Positions 18,204-30,000 of a stretch of 35,686 bases of DNA are shown here, in pieces. How positions within the stretch are numbered: the stretch's first letter is position 1; each line of letters starts with the position of its first letter. The position numbers were made by a program, and so were the translations under genes. Below the pieces are notes generated by a model. The model worked only from the letters and a program-made list of their open reading frames with translations. It had not been told where the DNA came from and did not search any database. Location: positions 1 through 35,686 of the forward strand of contig JAYWHK010000028.1 in assembly GCA_043777755.1 (NCBI GenBank), in the 5' to 3' direction. This stretch comes from CANHEE01 sp043777755. GTDB lineage: Bacteria > Bacteroidota > Bacteroidia > Chitinophagales > Saprospiraceae.

Positions 18204-18246
18204 AAAAGAAGCCTCAATTGTCATTAAGATAATTGAGGCTTCTTTT
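18204..18246. terminator. Bidirectional terminator
   Basis: A perfect 16-bp stem (18204-18219 with 18231-18246) with A-run and T-run flanks on both sides, placed between the convergent SPOR gene and the TMTC-like gene (stop at 18249). It can serve both strands. Confidence 0.9.
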
Positions 18247-18248
18247 AT

Positions 18249-20303
18249 TTATTTTTTAGGTTGTTTCATTTCTTCCATCAAATTCGGGTTCATTTGCAAT
18301 GCTTTGTTGTGTAATTCTTGCATCTTTGCAGCATTTCCAACACCTTGATAAGCTGTTCCCAAATCCCAAACAGCGTGTGCATTTTCAGGATTCAACTCTA
18401 CGCATTTATTGAACCACTCCAATGCTTTTGGCGCATTGCCGCCAATACCATTCGCAACACCAAGCAATCGAACTGTTTCGGCATCACTTGGCATAAGTTT
18501 GTAAGCACGTTCCAAATAAGGAATTGCTTTTGCAAGATTGTTGTTTTCTCCATTAAATTTTCCAGCTTCACGGCAAGTGATACCTAAGTTTTTTTGAATA
18601 TCTGCATAAGTTGGATCAATCTTCAGTCCATTTTCGTATGCCTGAATTGACTTGTCAAAATCTTTTAAGTAATTGTAGCCATTTCCAAGCAACAAATAAG
18701 CATTTCTATAAGTTGGGTGCAATTGAATGGCTTTTTGTAAATGAGGAATTGCTTCCAAACGCATTTTTTTTGCTTTTGCTTCGTCTTTTTCAAGCATGGA
18801 TTGCGTGATTAATTCGCCACCAGCTGCATTTTGAAGTTTTGCACTATTGACAGACGTTTGTACATCGGTCAAGAAAAGAGAATAATTATTTTTCCAAACT
18901 TCATTGCGTGTAAATGTTTTTATAGAAAAAAGGAGAGTCACAATACCTACAATTCCCAATACTAAATTTACATTTTTTAAATAACGATACAACAAATAAG
19001 CAATCGCCAAACAAAAACCAACCGAAGGCATAAACATAAAACGTTCTGACATATTTGTACCAATCGCAAAAAGTAAATTTGACACCAGCAACATCGTACC
19101 TAAGAAAAAGATAACGCCAAAACCTACAACACTTTTTGTTTTTAAACTTTTGAAAGCATAATAAGCCAATCCAAGATAAACCAAAAGGCTTGCCAACGAA
19201 GCGATATTTCCAAGCGACATGATGTCAATGTGGCGTGGATAGTAGTCGTGCGTCAGCGTAATTGGCGCAAAAAGCAATTGTATGTATTTTCCAAGCGTAT
19301 AGACGATTGTTCCTAATTTTTCATTGGCAGAAAAAGCAACATATTCATTGTTCACCAATTTCAAAAAAGGATTGTTCATCAATTCCATTGGAGGTGTACC
19401 GCCAAATTGCCAGCCAATAACCGCTGTTCTAACCGCCAAAAATAAAATAGAACAAACAAAAAATGGTGTTGATTGCTTAATAATTGTAGGAATATCTTCT
19501 TTTGTAAAAAACCAATATGCCAATGGTGCAATGGCAAAAAAAGCAATGGCATTTTCTTTTGACATTAAAGCAATAAAAAATACAATGGCTGCAACAACAG
19601 ACCAGATTGGCTTTTTTTCGTCATAAGCTTTAAATGAAAAATACAGTGCTGAAATACTTCCCAATAAGGCAATAATCTCGTCACGACCTTTGATATTTGC
19701 GACAGCTTCTGTATGAATAGGGTGAACTGTAAATAAAATCGTCGCTGCAAATGCCACAACATTCGCCACGTCATCTCCTTCTGATTTTAACAAACGAAGC
19801 AACAACAAATAAAGCACAATACAAGTGACGATGTACCAAAATACATTGAAAAAATGCCCAATGAATTTTGAGTATTCCAAAACAGTATTACCATTTTTAT
19901 CGACAACAGGTTTTCCTGCAACATCTTTTTTTACAGAACCAAAAATTTGATTTTCAATGGCAAACATCACTAAGGTAAATGGGCGATAACGTCCACCAGA
20001 TACCAAACCAGCTTTTCCTTCTTCTTTAAAAAACCCATAAAAAGTATCTTTTCCTAAAATACCAGAAATTCCGCTGACACCTGTAGTGGTGTACATATTG
20101 TCATAAATCACAATTGCATCGTCCTGTGTATAGTCGTGAAACAGTGTATTTGCGTACAATAAAAAACCTGTTAGTGCAATAATCGCAATATTGAGCTTAG
20201 TATTACTTAACCAAGCTGGTATTGCTGCAACAATATTTTCTACACTGGAATTAGAAGTTGTAACACTTCTCTCGTTTTGCTTTTTTGTGTTTATTTTTGC
20301 CAT
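18249..20303 (-). CDS. TMTC-like membrane protein with TPR repeats
   Basis: 684 residues. A basic cytoplasmic N-terminus, then about ten membrane spans between roughly 38 and 460, then a soluble TPR region at about 495-680. The first loop has YTQDDAIVI with Asp61-Asp62 and GGRYRPFT (103-110), and a later loop has FTVHPIHTEAVANIKGRDE; these are the marks of GT-C glycosyltransferases of the TMTC/PMT type, where an acidic pair in loop 1 is catalytic. At least four TPR units are visible (AIPHLQKAIQLHP, SIQAYENGLKIDP, AIPYLERAYKLMP, ALEWFNKCVELNP). A role in transferring sugar from a lipid carrier to proteins outside the membrane is likely but unproven. It may be monocistronic. Confidence 0.8.
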   Translation of the reverse strand: MAKINTKKQNERSVTTSNSSVENIVAAIPAWLSNTKLNIAIIALTGFLLYANTLFHDYTQDDAIVIYDNMYTTTGVSGISGILGKDTFYGFFKEEGKAGLVSGGRYRPFTLVMFAIENQIFGSVKKDVAGKPVVDKNGNTVLEYSKFIGHFFNVFWYIVTCIVLYLLLLRLLKSEGDDVANVVAFAATILFTVHPIHTEAVANIKGRDEIIALLGSISALYFSFKAYDEKKPIWSVVAAIVFFIALMSKENAIAFFAIAPLAYWFFTKEDIPTIIKQSTPFFVCSILFLAVRTAVIGWQFGGTPPMELMNNPFLKLVNNEYVAFSANEKLGTIVYTLGKYIQLLFAPITLTHDYYPRHIDIMSLGNIASLASLLVYLGLAYYAFKSLKTKSVVGFGVIFFLGTMLLVSNLLFAIGTNMSERFMFMPSVGFCLAIAYLLYRYLKNVNLVLGIVGIVTLLFSIKTFTRNEVWKNNYSLFLTDVQTSVNSAKLQNAAGGELITQSMLEKDEAKAKKMRLEAIPHLQKAIQLHPTYRNAYLLLGNGYNYLKDFDKSIQAYENGLKIDPTYADIQKNLGITCREAGKFNGENNNLAKAIPYLERAYKLMPSDAETVRLLGVANGIGGNAPKALEWFNKCVELNPENAHAVWDLGTAYQGVGNAAKMQELHNKALQMNPNLMEEMKQPKK

Positions 20304-20339
20304 TTTTATAAAAATATAAAAAAAATAAGTCCTAAAATA

Positions 20340-20384
20340 CTTGTGGTTGTCTAAAAGTAATGAGCTTTAAAAGACAACCACAAG
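20340..20384 (-). terminator. Hairpin after the PBP1A gene
   Basis: A perfect 13-bp stem CTTGTGGTTGTCT/AGACAACCACAAG with a 19-nt loop. On the minus strand it is followed by a T-rich stretch; on the plus strand by AG and seven T. It probably terminates the PBP1A transcript before the TMTC-like gene. Confidence 0.65.
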
Positions 20385-20555
20385 GAGTTTTTTTATCAAA
20401 AAATTCGTAAGAACTTAGCGTATTTAGTTTCAACACGAATTTACTCTAATTTTACTAATTTACACCAATCGTGATGTAGGAAATTAAATCTAATTTCACT
20501 AATTTAATTAAAACTTCGTTTTAATTTTGTAGCAGACTAAGTTCTTTCAAAAAAT
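20385..20555. repeat. Short degenerate AT-rich repeats
   Basis: The motif TCTAATTT(T/C)ACTAATTTA occurs twice (near 20444 and 20490), and the 9-bp pair AGAACTTAG/CTAAGTTCT brackets the segment at about 20411 and 20537. It looks like a decayed dispersed element. No gene is visible. Confidence 0.45.
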
Positions 20556-23327
20556 TTATCCTATTCCAAATTCGTCTGAAGGACGTTCCCAAATAAAAGT
20601 ACCTTCTTTGAGTTCTTTTTCGAGGTCTTTCTCTTCTTTGAGTTTTTTATCCAATTCTTTAACTTTCTTTTCTTCTTCTTTGCCTTTTGCTTCTTGTTCT
20701 TCCTCTAAGGCACGTTCTGCGGCTTCTTGCGCTCTCATTCTACGAACACCGCTACCAGGAACAGCATGACGAATACCAGTACTATCTGTATAGCTACTAT
20801 CTCTAACATAAGTTGAGCAATCCACCAAATCCAAGATTTCTTGTTTCGCTTCTGGGAATTTGGCTGTTGACATTTTACGGAATTTTGGGTCTGCAAAAAG
20901 TTTGTTCAAAAATGAACCGACCATCGGCAAAGCTGCTTTTGAGCCTTGTCCATAATCTAAAGTTCGGAAGTGAACTTTTGGAATTTCAGCACCAGCCCAA
21001 GCTCCACAGACAAGGTCAGGCGTATAACACATGAACCAAGCATCAGCGTGGTCTTGCGTTGTTCCTGTTTTTCCTGCGATATCACCTCGAATGTCAAAAA
21101 CTTCACGAATGTTAGAGCCCGTTCCATCGTCAATTACAGCTTCCAACATGTGCGTCATCATATCGGTTTGGTCTTCGGTCAATGCTCTTTCAGGACGTTT
21201 TCCTTCTTTTTCATTTTCTTTTAGCTCATCATAAATTACTTCACCTTCATTGTTTTCAATTTTTGTAATATAATAAGGCACAGGACGAACACCACGATTG
21301 GCAAAAGTTCCATATACTTTTATCATATCAAAAAGACTAATATCTACAGTTCCTAAGGCAATCGAAGGAACGTCTTTGATTTTACTCGTAACGCCCATTT
21401 TTTTAGCCAATTCGATAGTTTCTACGATACCCGTTTTATCAACTTCGATTTTTAGATTACCACTTTCTGGATCAATTTTATCAGGTTTAATATCAGGTGT
21501 TTTTTGTAAAATCAACTTAATAGAAATAACATTTAGTGATTTTCTCAAAGCACCCAACATCGAGTAGCTTCCGCCATATTCGTCATCAGAGTTTCCGGGC
21601 TCCCAATCTTCACCTCTAAAACGATACATTTTTTGGTAATTTCCAAAATACGTACAAGGCGAAATACCTCTTTGAATCGCACTGGCATAAACAATTGGTT
21701 TGAAGGTAGAACCTACCTGTCGTTTGGTTCTTATGTGGTCAATTTTGAAAAAATGGTGATCAACACCGCCAACCCAAGCCTTGATTGCGCCTGTTTTGGG
21801 TTCCATTGCCATAAAGCCAGCATTTATCAACTGTAAATAATATTTTAAAGAATCCGCAGGTGACATCGTCACCTCTTTTTCGTGATTGGGACTTTCCCAA
21901 TCAAAAATATTCATTTTTATTTTTGTATTAAAATTCGCTAAAATTTTCTCCTCAGACAAACCTTGTTGTTTCAATATTTGATAGCGTTTTGTTTTAGGCA
22001 TTTCACCATAACGCCAAAGAGTGTCATTGTTCCAAGGTTTCTTTTCATTGTCAGCATAACGCCAGTCGTTGAAAAAGTTTTTCTGCACTTTTTTCATTTG
22101 CTCTTGTACAGATTCTTCTGCATAACGCTGCATTTTGGAATCAAGTGTTGTATAGATTTTCAAACCATCTGCATAAATATCGTAAGATTGTCCATTTTTC
22201 TTTTTCATTCCTTTGAGTTTTTCACTAAACTCTTGACGCACCGTTTCACGGAAATAAGTTGCCAAACCTTCGCTAAAACTCTCTGGAATATAATCCAGTA
22301 CCATTGGCATATTGCTGTATTTATCACAATCTTTTTGAGAAAGGTAATCCATTTCGACCATGCTGCGCAAAACGGCATTTCTACGCTCAGTAGCCAACTT
22401 AGGATTATTGATAGGGTCATATTCAGACGTTCCTTTCAACATTCCAACCAACAAAGCAGCCTTTTCTGGCGTTAAATCCTTGGCGTTCATATTGAAAAAA
22501 CGCTTAGATGCCATGTCTATTCCATAAACATAACGACTAAACGGTACTGTATTTAAGTACAAAGTCAAAATCCCTTTTTTATCATAAATACGTTCTATAC
22601 GTCTTGCAATTAAAATTTCTTGGATTTTATTAATAACCGTAGAGATTTTTCCTGTGATAAAACGCAAGCCCCATATTCGGCTTTCAAACCAAAAGTGTTT
22701 CCTTGGAAAAAGGTTTTTTGCCAATTGCTGCGTGATTGTACTACCACCGCCTTGACTTTCATCACGCATGATAACAGACTTCACAAATACACGAACCCAA
22801 GCACGGTAATCAATACCACTGTGGTCATAAAAACGAGAGTCTTCTTCTGCGACCAATGCTTTGACGACATTTGGAGAAACATCTTCGTAAGCAATTTCTT
22901 TACGGTTAAAAAACTTATAGTAACGACCAAGCAAAACAGTATCTGCCGAATAGATTTCGGTAGCGGTTTGTGTGCGGATTGTACGTAGTTCTTTAGTCGA
23001 AGGAGAGCGTCCAAAAACACCCAGCCACGAAAATAAAATCAAGCCCGCTAAGAACTGAATACTTCTTTTTCCAATCAAGCCAGCGGTACTTACATAGCCA
23101 GCAGCTTTTGGAAAAGCAGTTTCAAACTTATCCCATTGACGACGCATCGGGTCAAAATAAGGTGATATTTTTTCTCGATAAGGTCGAAAAAAAGCATAAA
23201 CAGGCTCAAACCATTCGTTGATTTTCGCCTTTACGGGTTGCCAATAAAAGTTTATTTTGCTCAAAATCAATCTGATAATGGCAAGTACTTTTGATAAAAA
23301 GTGTTGTGTTTGCTCTAAAAATGACAT
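20556..23327 (-). CDS. Class A penicillin-binding protein 1A
   Basis: 923 residues from MSFLEQTQ. An ATG 45 nt upstream is rejected because it lies inside the -7 box at 23370-23377. Domains: an unusually long cytoplasmic N-terminus of about 85 residues, amphipathic and aromatic-rich; a membrane span at about 90-105; a GT51 glycosyltransferase with AEEDSRFYDH (Glu162 catalytic) and GGSTITQQLAKNLF; and a transpeptidase with STFK (Ser540), SLN (597-599) and KTGTT (753-757). The enzyme polymerises lipid II and cross-links peptidoglycan in the periplasm. The C-terminal tail (about 867-910) is a Glu/Lys-rich coiled coil. All catalytic residues are present. Together with mreB and the SPOR gene it marks the cell-wall theme of the window. 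The symbol is by family, not by operon. Confidence 0.93.
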   Translation of the reverse strand: MSFLEQTQHFLSKVLAIIRLILSKINFYWQPVKAKINEWFEPVYAFFRPYREKISPYFDPMRRQWDKFETAFPKAAGYVSTAGLIGKRSIQFLAGLILFSWLGVFGRSPSTKELRTIRTQTATEIYSADTVLLGRYYKFFNRKEIAYEDVSPNVVKALVAEEDSRFYDHSGIDYRAWVRVFVKSVIMRDESQGGGSTITQQLAKNLFPRKHFWFESRIWGLRFITGKISTVINKIQEILIARRIERIYDKKGILTLYLNTVPFSRYVYGIDMASKRFFNMNAKDLTPEKAALLVGMLKGTSEYDPINNPKLATERRNAVLRSMVEMDYLSQKDCDKYSNMPMVLDYIPESFSEGLATYFRETVRQEFSEKLKGMKKKNGQSYDIYADGLKIYTTLDSKMQRYAEESVQEQMKKVQKNFFNDWRYADNEKKPWNNDTLWRYGEMPKTKRYQILKQQGLSEEKILANFNTKIKMNIFDWESPNHEKEVTMSPADSLKYYLQLINAGFMAMEPKTGAIKAWVGGVDHHFFKIDHIRTKRQVGSTFKPIVYASAIQRGISPCTYFGNYQKMYRFRGEDWEPGNSDDEYGGSYSMLGALRKSLNVISIKLILQKTPDIKPDKIDPESGNLKIEVDKTGIVETIELAKKMGVTSKIKDVPSIALGTVDISLFDMIKVYGTFANRGVRPVPYYITKIENNEGEVIYDELKENEKEGKRPERALTEDQTDMMTHMLEAVIDDGTGSNIREVFDIRGDIAGKTGTTQDHADAWFMCYTPDLVCGAWAGAEIPKVHFRTLDYGQGSKAALPMVGSFLNKLFADPKFRKMSTAKFPEAKQEILDLVDCSTYVRDSSYTDSTGIRHAVPGSGVRRMRAQEAAERALEEEQEAKGKEEEKKVKELDKKLKEEKDLEKELKEGTFIWERPSDEFGIG

Positions 23328-23369
23328 AGTGCTTAAAATTCGTATGTTACCATAAGGGTCTTCCAAGAG

Positions 23370-23377
23370 CAAAAGTA
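23370..23377 (-). promoter_or_regulatory. -7 box of the PBP1A gene
   Basis: TACTTTTG on the minus strand, a full TAnnTTTG match, 42 nt before the chosen ATG. It decides the start choice for the gene. Confidence 0.45.
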
Positions 23378-23448
23378 ATAAAAATTTTTAATTTACTACT
23401 AAATCACGCTTCAAAGTTTATTTTATTGCAAAAAGATGTTTTTTTACG

Positions 23449-23473
23449 AATGTTTTTATTCAATAAAAACATT
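23449..23473. promoter_or_regulatory. Perfect 12+1+12 dyad, candidate operator
   Basis: AATGTTTTTATT and its exact complement AATAAAAACATT around a single C. The one-base centre does not suit an RNA hairpin loop, so a dimeric DNA-binding protein site is the better reading. It lies about 75 nt upstream of the PBP1A -7 box. Confidence 0.5.
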
Positions 23474-23830
23474 AGCACTACGTGTACTTTTCGTGCTTTA
23501 TTTGGGTGTGTGTAAATCTATGATTCCTACGGTGGCTATGTGTTTATTAAAATTGGATAAGTGCTGTTTTTAAAAATTTATATCCATGTATTCCATGTCA
23601 CGATACAACTCAATACTACAAAATAATAACCCAATAAACAATTAACAAAAATTTAACACCCATTTTTATTCTTGCTTTTGTGTCACAAAAAACTTTAAAA
23701 AAATACTAAAAAGTCCACGTTTGTTGTAAAAGTGGCAAATATTTTTCTTTTTTCTTATAAAAAAAACAATTATAAAGTCTGAACTTCCACTGATAATCTA
23801 TACTATGTTTTGTTTATCAAAAAGTTACTA

Positions 23831-23859
23831 TTTGAATTAAAAAATATATACTATCTTTA
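23831..23859 (+). promoter_or_regulatory. Probable promoter of the giant adhesin gene
   Basis: TTTG (23831-23834) and TATCTTTA (23852-23859; one mismatch to TAnnTTTG) are 17 nt apart, at the short end of the accepted range. It would give a 5' leader of about 220 nt. Confidence 0.4.
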
Positions 23860-24087
23860 CATCTTTAAAATCCGTCACAAACCTTACCTTAAAGTATGCA
23901 ATTCCAAAATGCAAACCGTTCCAATAGCCAATCAGCCAAATATTCTACGAAACGACATTAAATTGTTTGGTAAATTTCTTTAAAATAAATCGAATACTAA
24001 CAAAATCTAAATACAAAAATGTACAAAAATTACTTTGTCAGTTTTTCTCTAATAAATTTTTTCAAAACAAATTTTAATCTTTTTCGC

Positions 24088-27000
24088 ATGAAAAGAATTT
24101 TATTTTTATTTATTGCATTTGTAGGTATTACTGCGATTGCAACGGGGCAACCTACGGTATTAGGTACGCAGCTTATTAATGGTAGCTATACTACGTATGA
24201 TCTCAATACAGTGGGTGGTTTCAAGCAAATTCGTTTGCAAGCTACATCGGCTGCGACATCAGGTGCAAGAAACTGGGAGTTTGCCAGTGGCACAGCTGGT
24301 GCTGTAAACTATGGTGTTACTTGGCGACCATATACTACTGGGCAAGTTATGTCAGTGAACACTTTCATACCTACAACGTTTGCTAATGGGGCTAGGTACA
24401 CCGTAAACAGTGGTAGTTCAGGTTTATTACCTGCTATTGTAGCGAATAGTTACTACACATTTAATGTAAGTAATCTCGCTTCTGCTGACAATACAATGGC
24501 TCTTTTGGAAACCTCGTACAATCCTACCGCTATATCGTCAGTAACACGTAACCCTGCTACACCATCTGCTACACAGGCGGTGGCAGTAACTGTTACAACT
24601 GCAACTGCACCACAAGCTGGCGAGAACGTATTTGTACGTTATTCAACGACGAGCAATTTTGTGTCATCAACACTTGTACAAGCTTCTTTTACTGGTACTA
24701 CGGGAGTAGCTTACATACCTGGAACTACGGCTGGAACTACAATATATTATTATGTATTCTCGAGTAATGCCTCAAGTGCTACAATTGGAACTAACTATGA
24801 TATGTTCACGTTGAACCTAAACAACAATAGTGGTGCTAACTATAGTTACACGGTAGCTGCGGCAACTGCATCTACATTTTATACATGGAATCCAATTTCG
24901 GGTTCTCAGGCTTGGAACGTTGCTGCAAACTGGACACCAACACGCACCACGGTAGCGGCTACTGATGTACTTCAATTTATTAATGGTGGTTCTTCTACGG
25001 CTACTAACGTACCTGCAGAAACAGTAAGCAGGATTATTGTAGCAAACAATACAACTGTAAATCTACAATCTGCGGCTACCGCTACCTTGATTATCGCATC
25101 TGACGGAACTTCTACGAATGAACTCACGGTAGAGGCTGGCTCCTCACTAATAAGTAATGGTACTACGGCTGCACTGACAATAACGTACGGCGGCACGGGT
25201 AGTACGGGTAATATTGCGGGTACAATGGAGATCACTTCTCCAAGCGGTACAATTGCTAATGCATTTAACTTTACAGGAGGTACAACTCCAGTAACAACAG
25301 TGACAGGTACACTTGCTAATGGACAAGCTACGGGTACGGGTGTTGGTGTTATTACAGGAACAACTGCTACACTAATTATGGCAAGTGGTAGTACTTATAA
25401 TCATAAATTTCAGGCTGCAGCTGGTACTATTCCAATAGCTACATGGAGTACAGGTTCTACTTGTTTGATTTCGGGTTATATTGTTGGCGGTCCATTAGCT
25501 GGTGCAAGTTTAAATCAAACGTTTTCTAATTTTACATGGAATTGCCCAGCTCAAACAGGTAACATAAATCATTCTTACCTTGGTACAATGGCTGTAACTG
25601 GTACTATGACTGTTGTCTCAACGGGAACAGGATCTTTACGCTGGACAGGAACAGGTGCCTATACCATAAACGTAGTGAACTACGTGCAGACAGGTGGAAC
25701 AGTAGATCTCGCCAATGGAACAAGTATATCAACAATGACCTTTAACATATCTGGTTCATTAAGTCATACGGGAGGAACATTGTCTTCGGGAGGAACAGTT
25801 ACTTGTAATCCTATACTTCATTTTAACGGAACAACAAACCAAGCAGTTTCCTTTGCAACAGCCCCTACTGGACCAATTACCTATAGAATAAGCAATCCTG
25901 CTGGTATTACGCTAACAGGACCAACAGCTACATTCCCCTTAGGAAATGGTACACTAGGAGGTCTTCGTATTTCTACGACTGCTGCAGATCCTGTAACATT
26001 TACAGGAACTTCTACTACATTTGCTTACAATGCAGCGAACTCAACGCTTACGTATGATGCAGCGGGTAACGTTACAGCAACGGCAGTCACATTCCCATCA
26101 GCATCTGGTCCAACAGGACTGACAATAAACGTCGGAACGGGAAATGTGGTGAACGTACCTTTTAGTAGGACAGTCGGCACAAATATCACAATGACTGCAG
26201 GTGATATAGATATGACGAGCAATACTTTGACACTCGGTACAGCGGCAACTTCGGCTGCCACGGCTGGAGTACTGTCTTACACCGCTGGTAATATTCGTGT
26301 AACAACAGGGCGTTTCACGCGTTGGTATGCAAGTACAGTAGCACTACAAACCTCTATACCTTCATCAGGTATAGGTTTTTATCCATTAGCTAATGGCTCG
26401 GGAGCTCAACGTAGATTGGGTATTTACAATTCCGTGTCTGTGACGACTTCAACAGGCGGTACAATCAGCGCAGGATTAACAGATGGTGCAGGTATGACAA
26501 CGGCTTCTTTCTCTGATGGTGCTTTTGCAGTTACAAAAATAACCAACGGAAGTTGGAACTTAACGCAGTCAGGTGTCGTGCTCTCAGCAGCGGCTTCATT
26601 GGCTTTGACCCCAACAACAGGTATAGCTAATTTTACTGCTATTACGAATCTTCGCTTGACGCAAGCGGCAGCGGCACTAGGTACTCATGTTGCTGCAGGT
26701 GGTACTATAACGACACCTATCGTATCTCGTACAGGATTGACATTAGCAAACATGACGGCGGCGGCTCACGTCATAGCCTCTGGAACGGCTGATGCGGCAA
26801 TATCATCAAAACAAACAGGTCTGTGGCATGTACCGGGTACATGGGACGGTGGTGTAGTGCCAGGCTGTGGAGATGCGCCATTAATTGCTAGCGGAACAAC
26901 GGTTACTGTAGATGCTACTTCTGGAACACCTCAAACAGGTAATACAACAATTGCTGCTGGCGGTACTTTGGTCGTGTCAGGAGGAACACTTACCGTAGGT

Positions 27001-30000
27001 TGTACTTTGAATAACAATAGTTTAACCAACAACGGTACGCTGACGGTTTCGGGAGGTATTTTGAACATCAATGGTAATTTTAATGTTGCTGCTGGTACTT
27101 TTAATCAAAGCGGTGGAACTATTAATGTTGATGGTACAGGAGCAACTTCTGCGGCTGGTTCAATCGTCAATTTTACAGGAGGCGCTTATAATCTTTCAGG
27201 AGGTACATTAACAATAGTTGACCCTGCCATTGCAACTACACAAAATGCTTTTACCTACTCAGGAACACCAATTGTAATTTGTACGGGTACACATACAACT
27301 ATGTTTGGAGACGGTTCTTCTACTCAAGTTGGTACAACAGATGGTTTTCTATTAAACAATCCAACTACAAAGTTTAATTTTAGAAATCTAATTATTAATG
27401 GTACAGCTTTGGGCGCAAACCGTTTTGTTAAACAAACGGCAACAAGTATAAGTGTCTTGGGTGATATGACCATCAATGCTAATTCAGAGCATAGATCATC
27501 AACGTATTCTATTCACTTAGCTGGAAATTTAATTAATAACGGTACTTTGATAAGTGATGGTACAGGTGGTGATGGTTTAAGATTTAATAACTTTTCAACG
27601 GGTGCAAGTGTAGCGGTAACAAATGCACAATCTGTATCAGGAACAGGAGTTTTTGCAAATGCGTCAGCTTCTCCAACAGCAAATGCTACCATAATTGTAG
27701 TGAACAATAGTAATGCCACTGGAGTAACTTTAAATGTGCCACTTTCAGTAAGTAATACATTAACCATGACATCTGGTATTATTAATACTTCAGCGACAAG
27801 TGTATTGCAATTAGGAACAGCTACAGTGGCAGGAACCCTCTCAGGTACGCCAAGTGCTACCAATATGGTTAGAGGACCTTTTGCTCGTACTTTTGCAGCA
27901 AGTAGAACTGCTACGGGAACTTATACTAATACTACATTATTTCCAACAGGAAAGGGGACATCTTACCTACCTATATTCGTAGATCCCACGACTACAGCTA
28001 GTGGGCCTGTTATTTTTACAAGCGAAGCTTTCACCTCTAACACGGGTACGCTCGGCACGAGTGTTCTTACGCTCGGTGCTGAAAGATGGCAAGCACTTCC
28101 TACAACTGGTTCGGCTAACTTGACAACTACATTTATTCGTTTGGGCGATGCAAACATCGCTACCTTGGATAAAATATTGCAATCAGCATCAGCATCTGGG
28201 TCTTACGAATCAGTACCTGTTTCAACAACTTATGCAGCCGGAACACCAAATACGCTAACAACAGCGGCTGGCTTAACGGCTTATACAGGTTTTCTGTCTT
28301 TTGGTACATTAAATCCTTGTAGTGTACCTACCGCTCAACCAACAGTTTTGACATTTCCCAATAAAACAACTTTAACCGTAGCTGGTACATTCACAGCGGC
28401 TTCGCCTGCTCCAAGTCATTACTTGGTAGTAAGATACCCAAGTGCATCAGCAGTAACAAATCCAGTAGATTTTACCAGCTATGCTTCGGGTAATACACTT
28501 GGTTTGGGTACGGTTGTCTCTAGTGGTACAACGAATACATTTACAGCAACTGGATTATCTGCTACTACTACTTACGATTTCTATGTATATAGTTATAATA
28601 ACAGCGGTTGTTTTGGTCCTGTATATATGACAGCGGCTTCAACGCCTGCGGCTGCGCCACTAACAGCAAGTGTCACAACTTGTACTACAACTACGGGTAC
28701 GCCAGGAACACCTACTTCTTCACTCATCAGTGCATCGGGCTTTACTGCAACATGGACTATGTCTTCTACCACTGGTGTAGATTATGAAATAGATTTATCT
28801 ACTAGTAGTACTTTTACCACTTATGTTTCAGGCTTTCAAGCCTTGAATGTAGGTACAGGTATTTTAACAAAAACATTCACGGGATTAAATCCAGTAACAA
28901 CATATTACACAAGAGTACGTGCGGTTATTACAGGTTGTTCGAGTGCTAATACAAGTAATTTAACGGTTGTAACATTAGCTACGCCTACAATTACAGCAAT
29001 TAGTAACAATGCTTGTGCAGGTCCTGCGACTTTAACAATCACAGGTACAAATTTAGCGGGTTCTACAAGTGTTACCGTTGGTGGTACTGCTGCTACAATA
29101 TTAACCAATACAGCTACAAGCATTACTGCAACTGTTGCTGCGGGCGTGTCAGGTATTGTTGTTTCAACAAACCCTAATGGCACAGCATCAAGTGCTACAT
29201 CTTATAGCGTTGGTACCTTAGCCCTTGTAACGGTCACGCCTTCAGTAGCGTCACTTTGTGGTGCTGGTGGCACTAGCGATTTAACTGCAAGCTCGGCTTA
29301 TGCAGGCTACACTTATGCTTGGACATCTCTTTCCGCAGGTGCTACATTAAGCACTACAACAGGTGCTACTACCACAGCAACATTGACAGCAACAGGTGAT
29401 ATTAAACTTACCGCAAGTGATGCAGGTTTAGCCTGTGCAACTGATGTATTTACTTCTATTGGGGTATATCCGTTCCCTAGTGCAACTATGACTGCAACAT
29501 CTGATACTATTTGTTTAGGTTCGTCTGTAACGGTTGCTTCGGGGTTAAGTGCGGGTAATTTTTCTTACGCATCAATTCCTCATGCGCCATTGTCGGCACC
29601 TTCAAATGCTGTGAATCTTTGTACTAATGGTAGTCAGATTGCACCACTTGGTACGCCAGTAAGTGGAGGCGATTTGGATGATGGAGGTTGGTCAGGTATT
29701 CCATTAAATTTCAGCTTTAACTTTTTTGGTACTTCTTACAGTACAGTTGCTGTTGGAACAAATGGTACAATGATGTTTGGTACAGTACCAGGTTTTGGTA
29801 CAACCGCTGGACAACTTGGTCAATACATTTTCAATACAACCCCAACTGCATTTCCTAATACTGGTAATCCAGGAAATGTAATTGCCACGCCTTCAAGAGA
29901 TAATGATTTAAAGACGGCTGGTAATATTAAGTATTGGACAGAAGGCTACGCGCCTAATAGAAGGTTTATAGTTGCATATATTGGTGTTCCAGAATTTGGG

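Larger units (their letters stand above)
23378..24087. other. Long divergent spacer between PBP1A and the giant adhesin
   Basis: 710 nt without a credible gene. It contains a perfect dyad (23449-23473), a probable promoter for the adhesin (23831-23859) and a leader of about 220 nt before the adhesin ATG. The middle part (23500-23800) is AT-rich with nothing else I can identify. Confidence 0.6.
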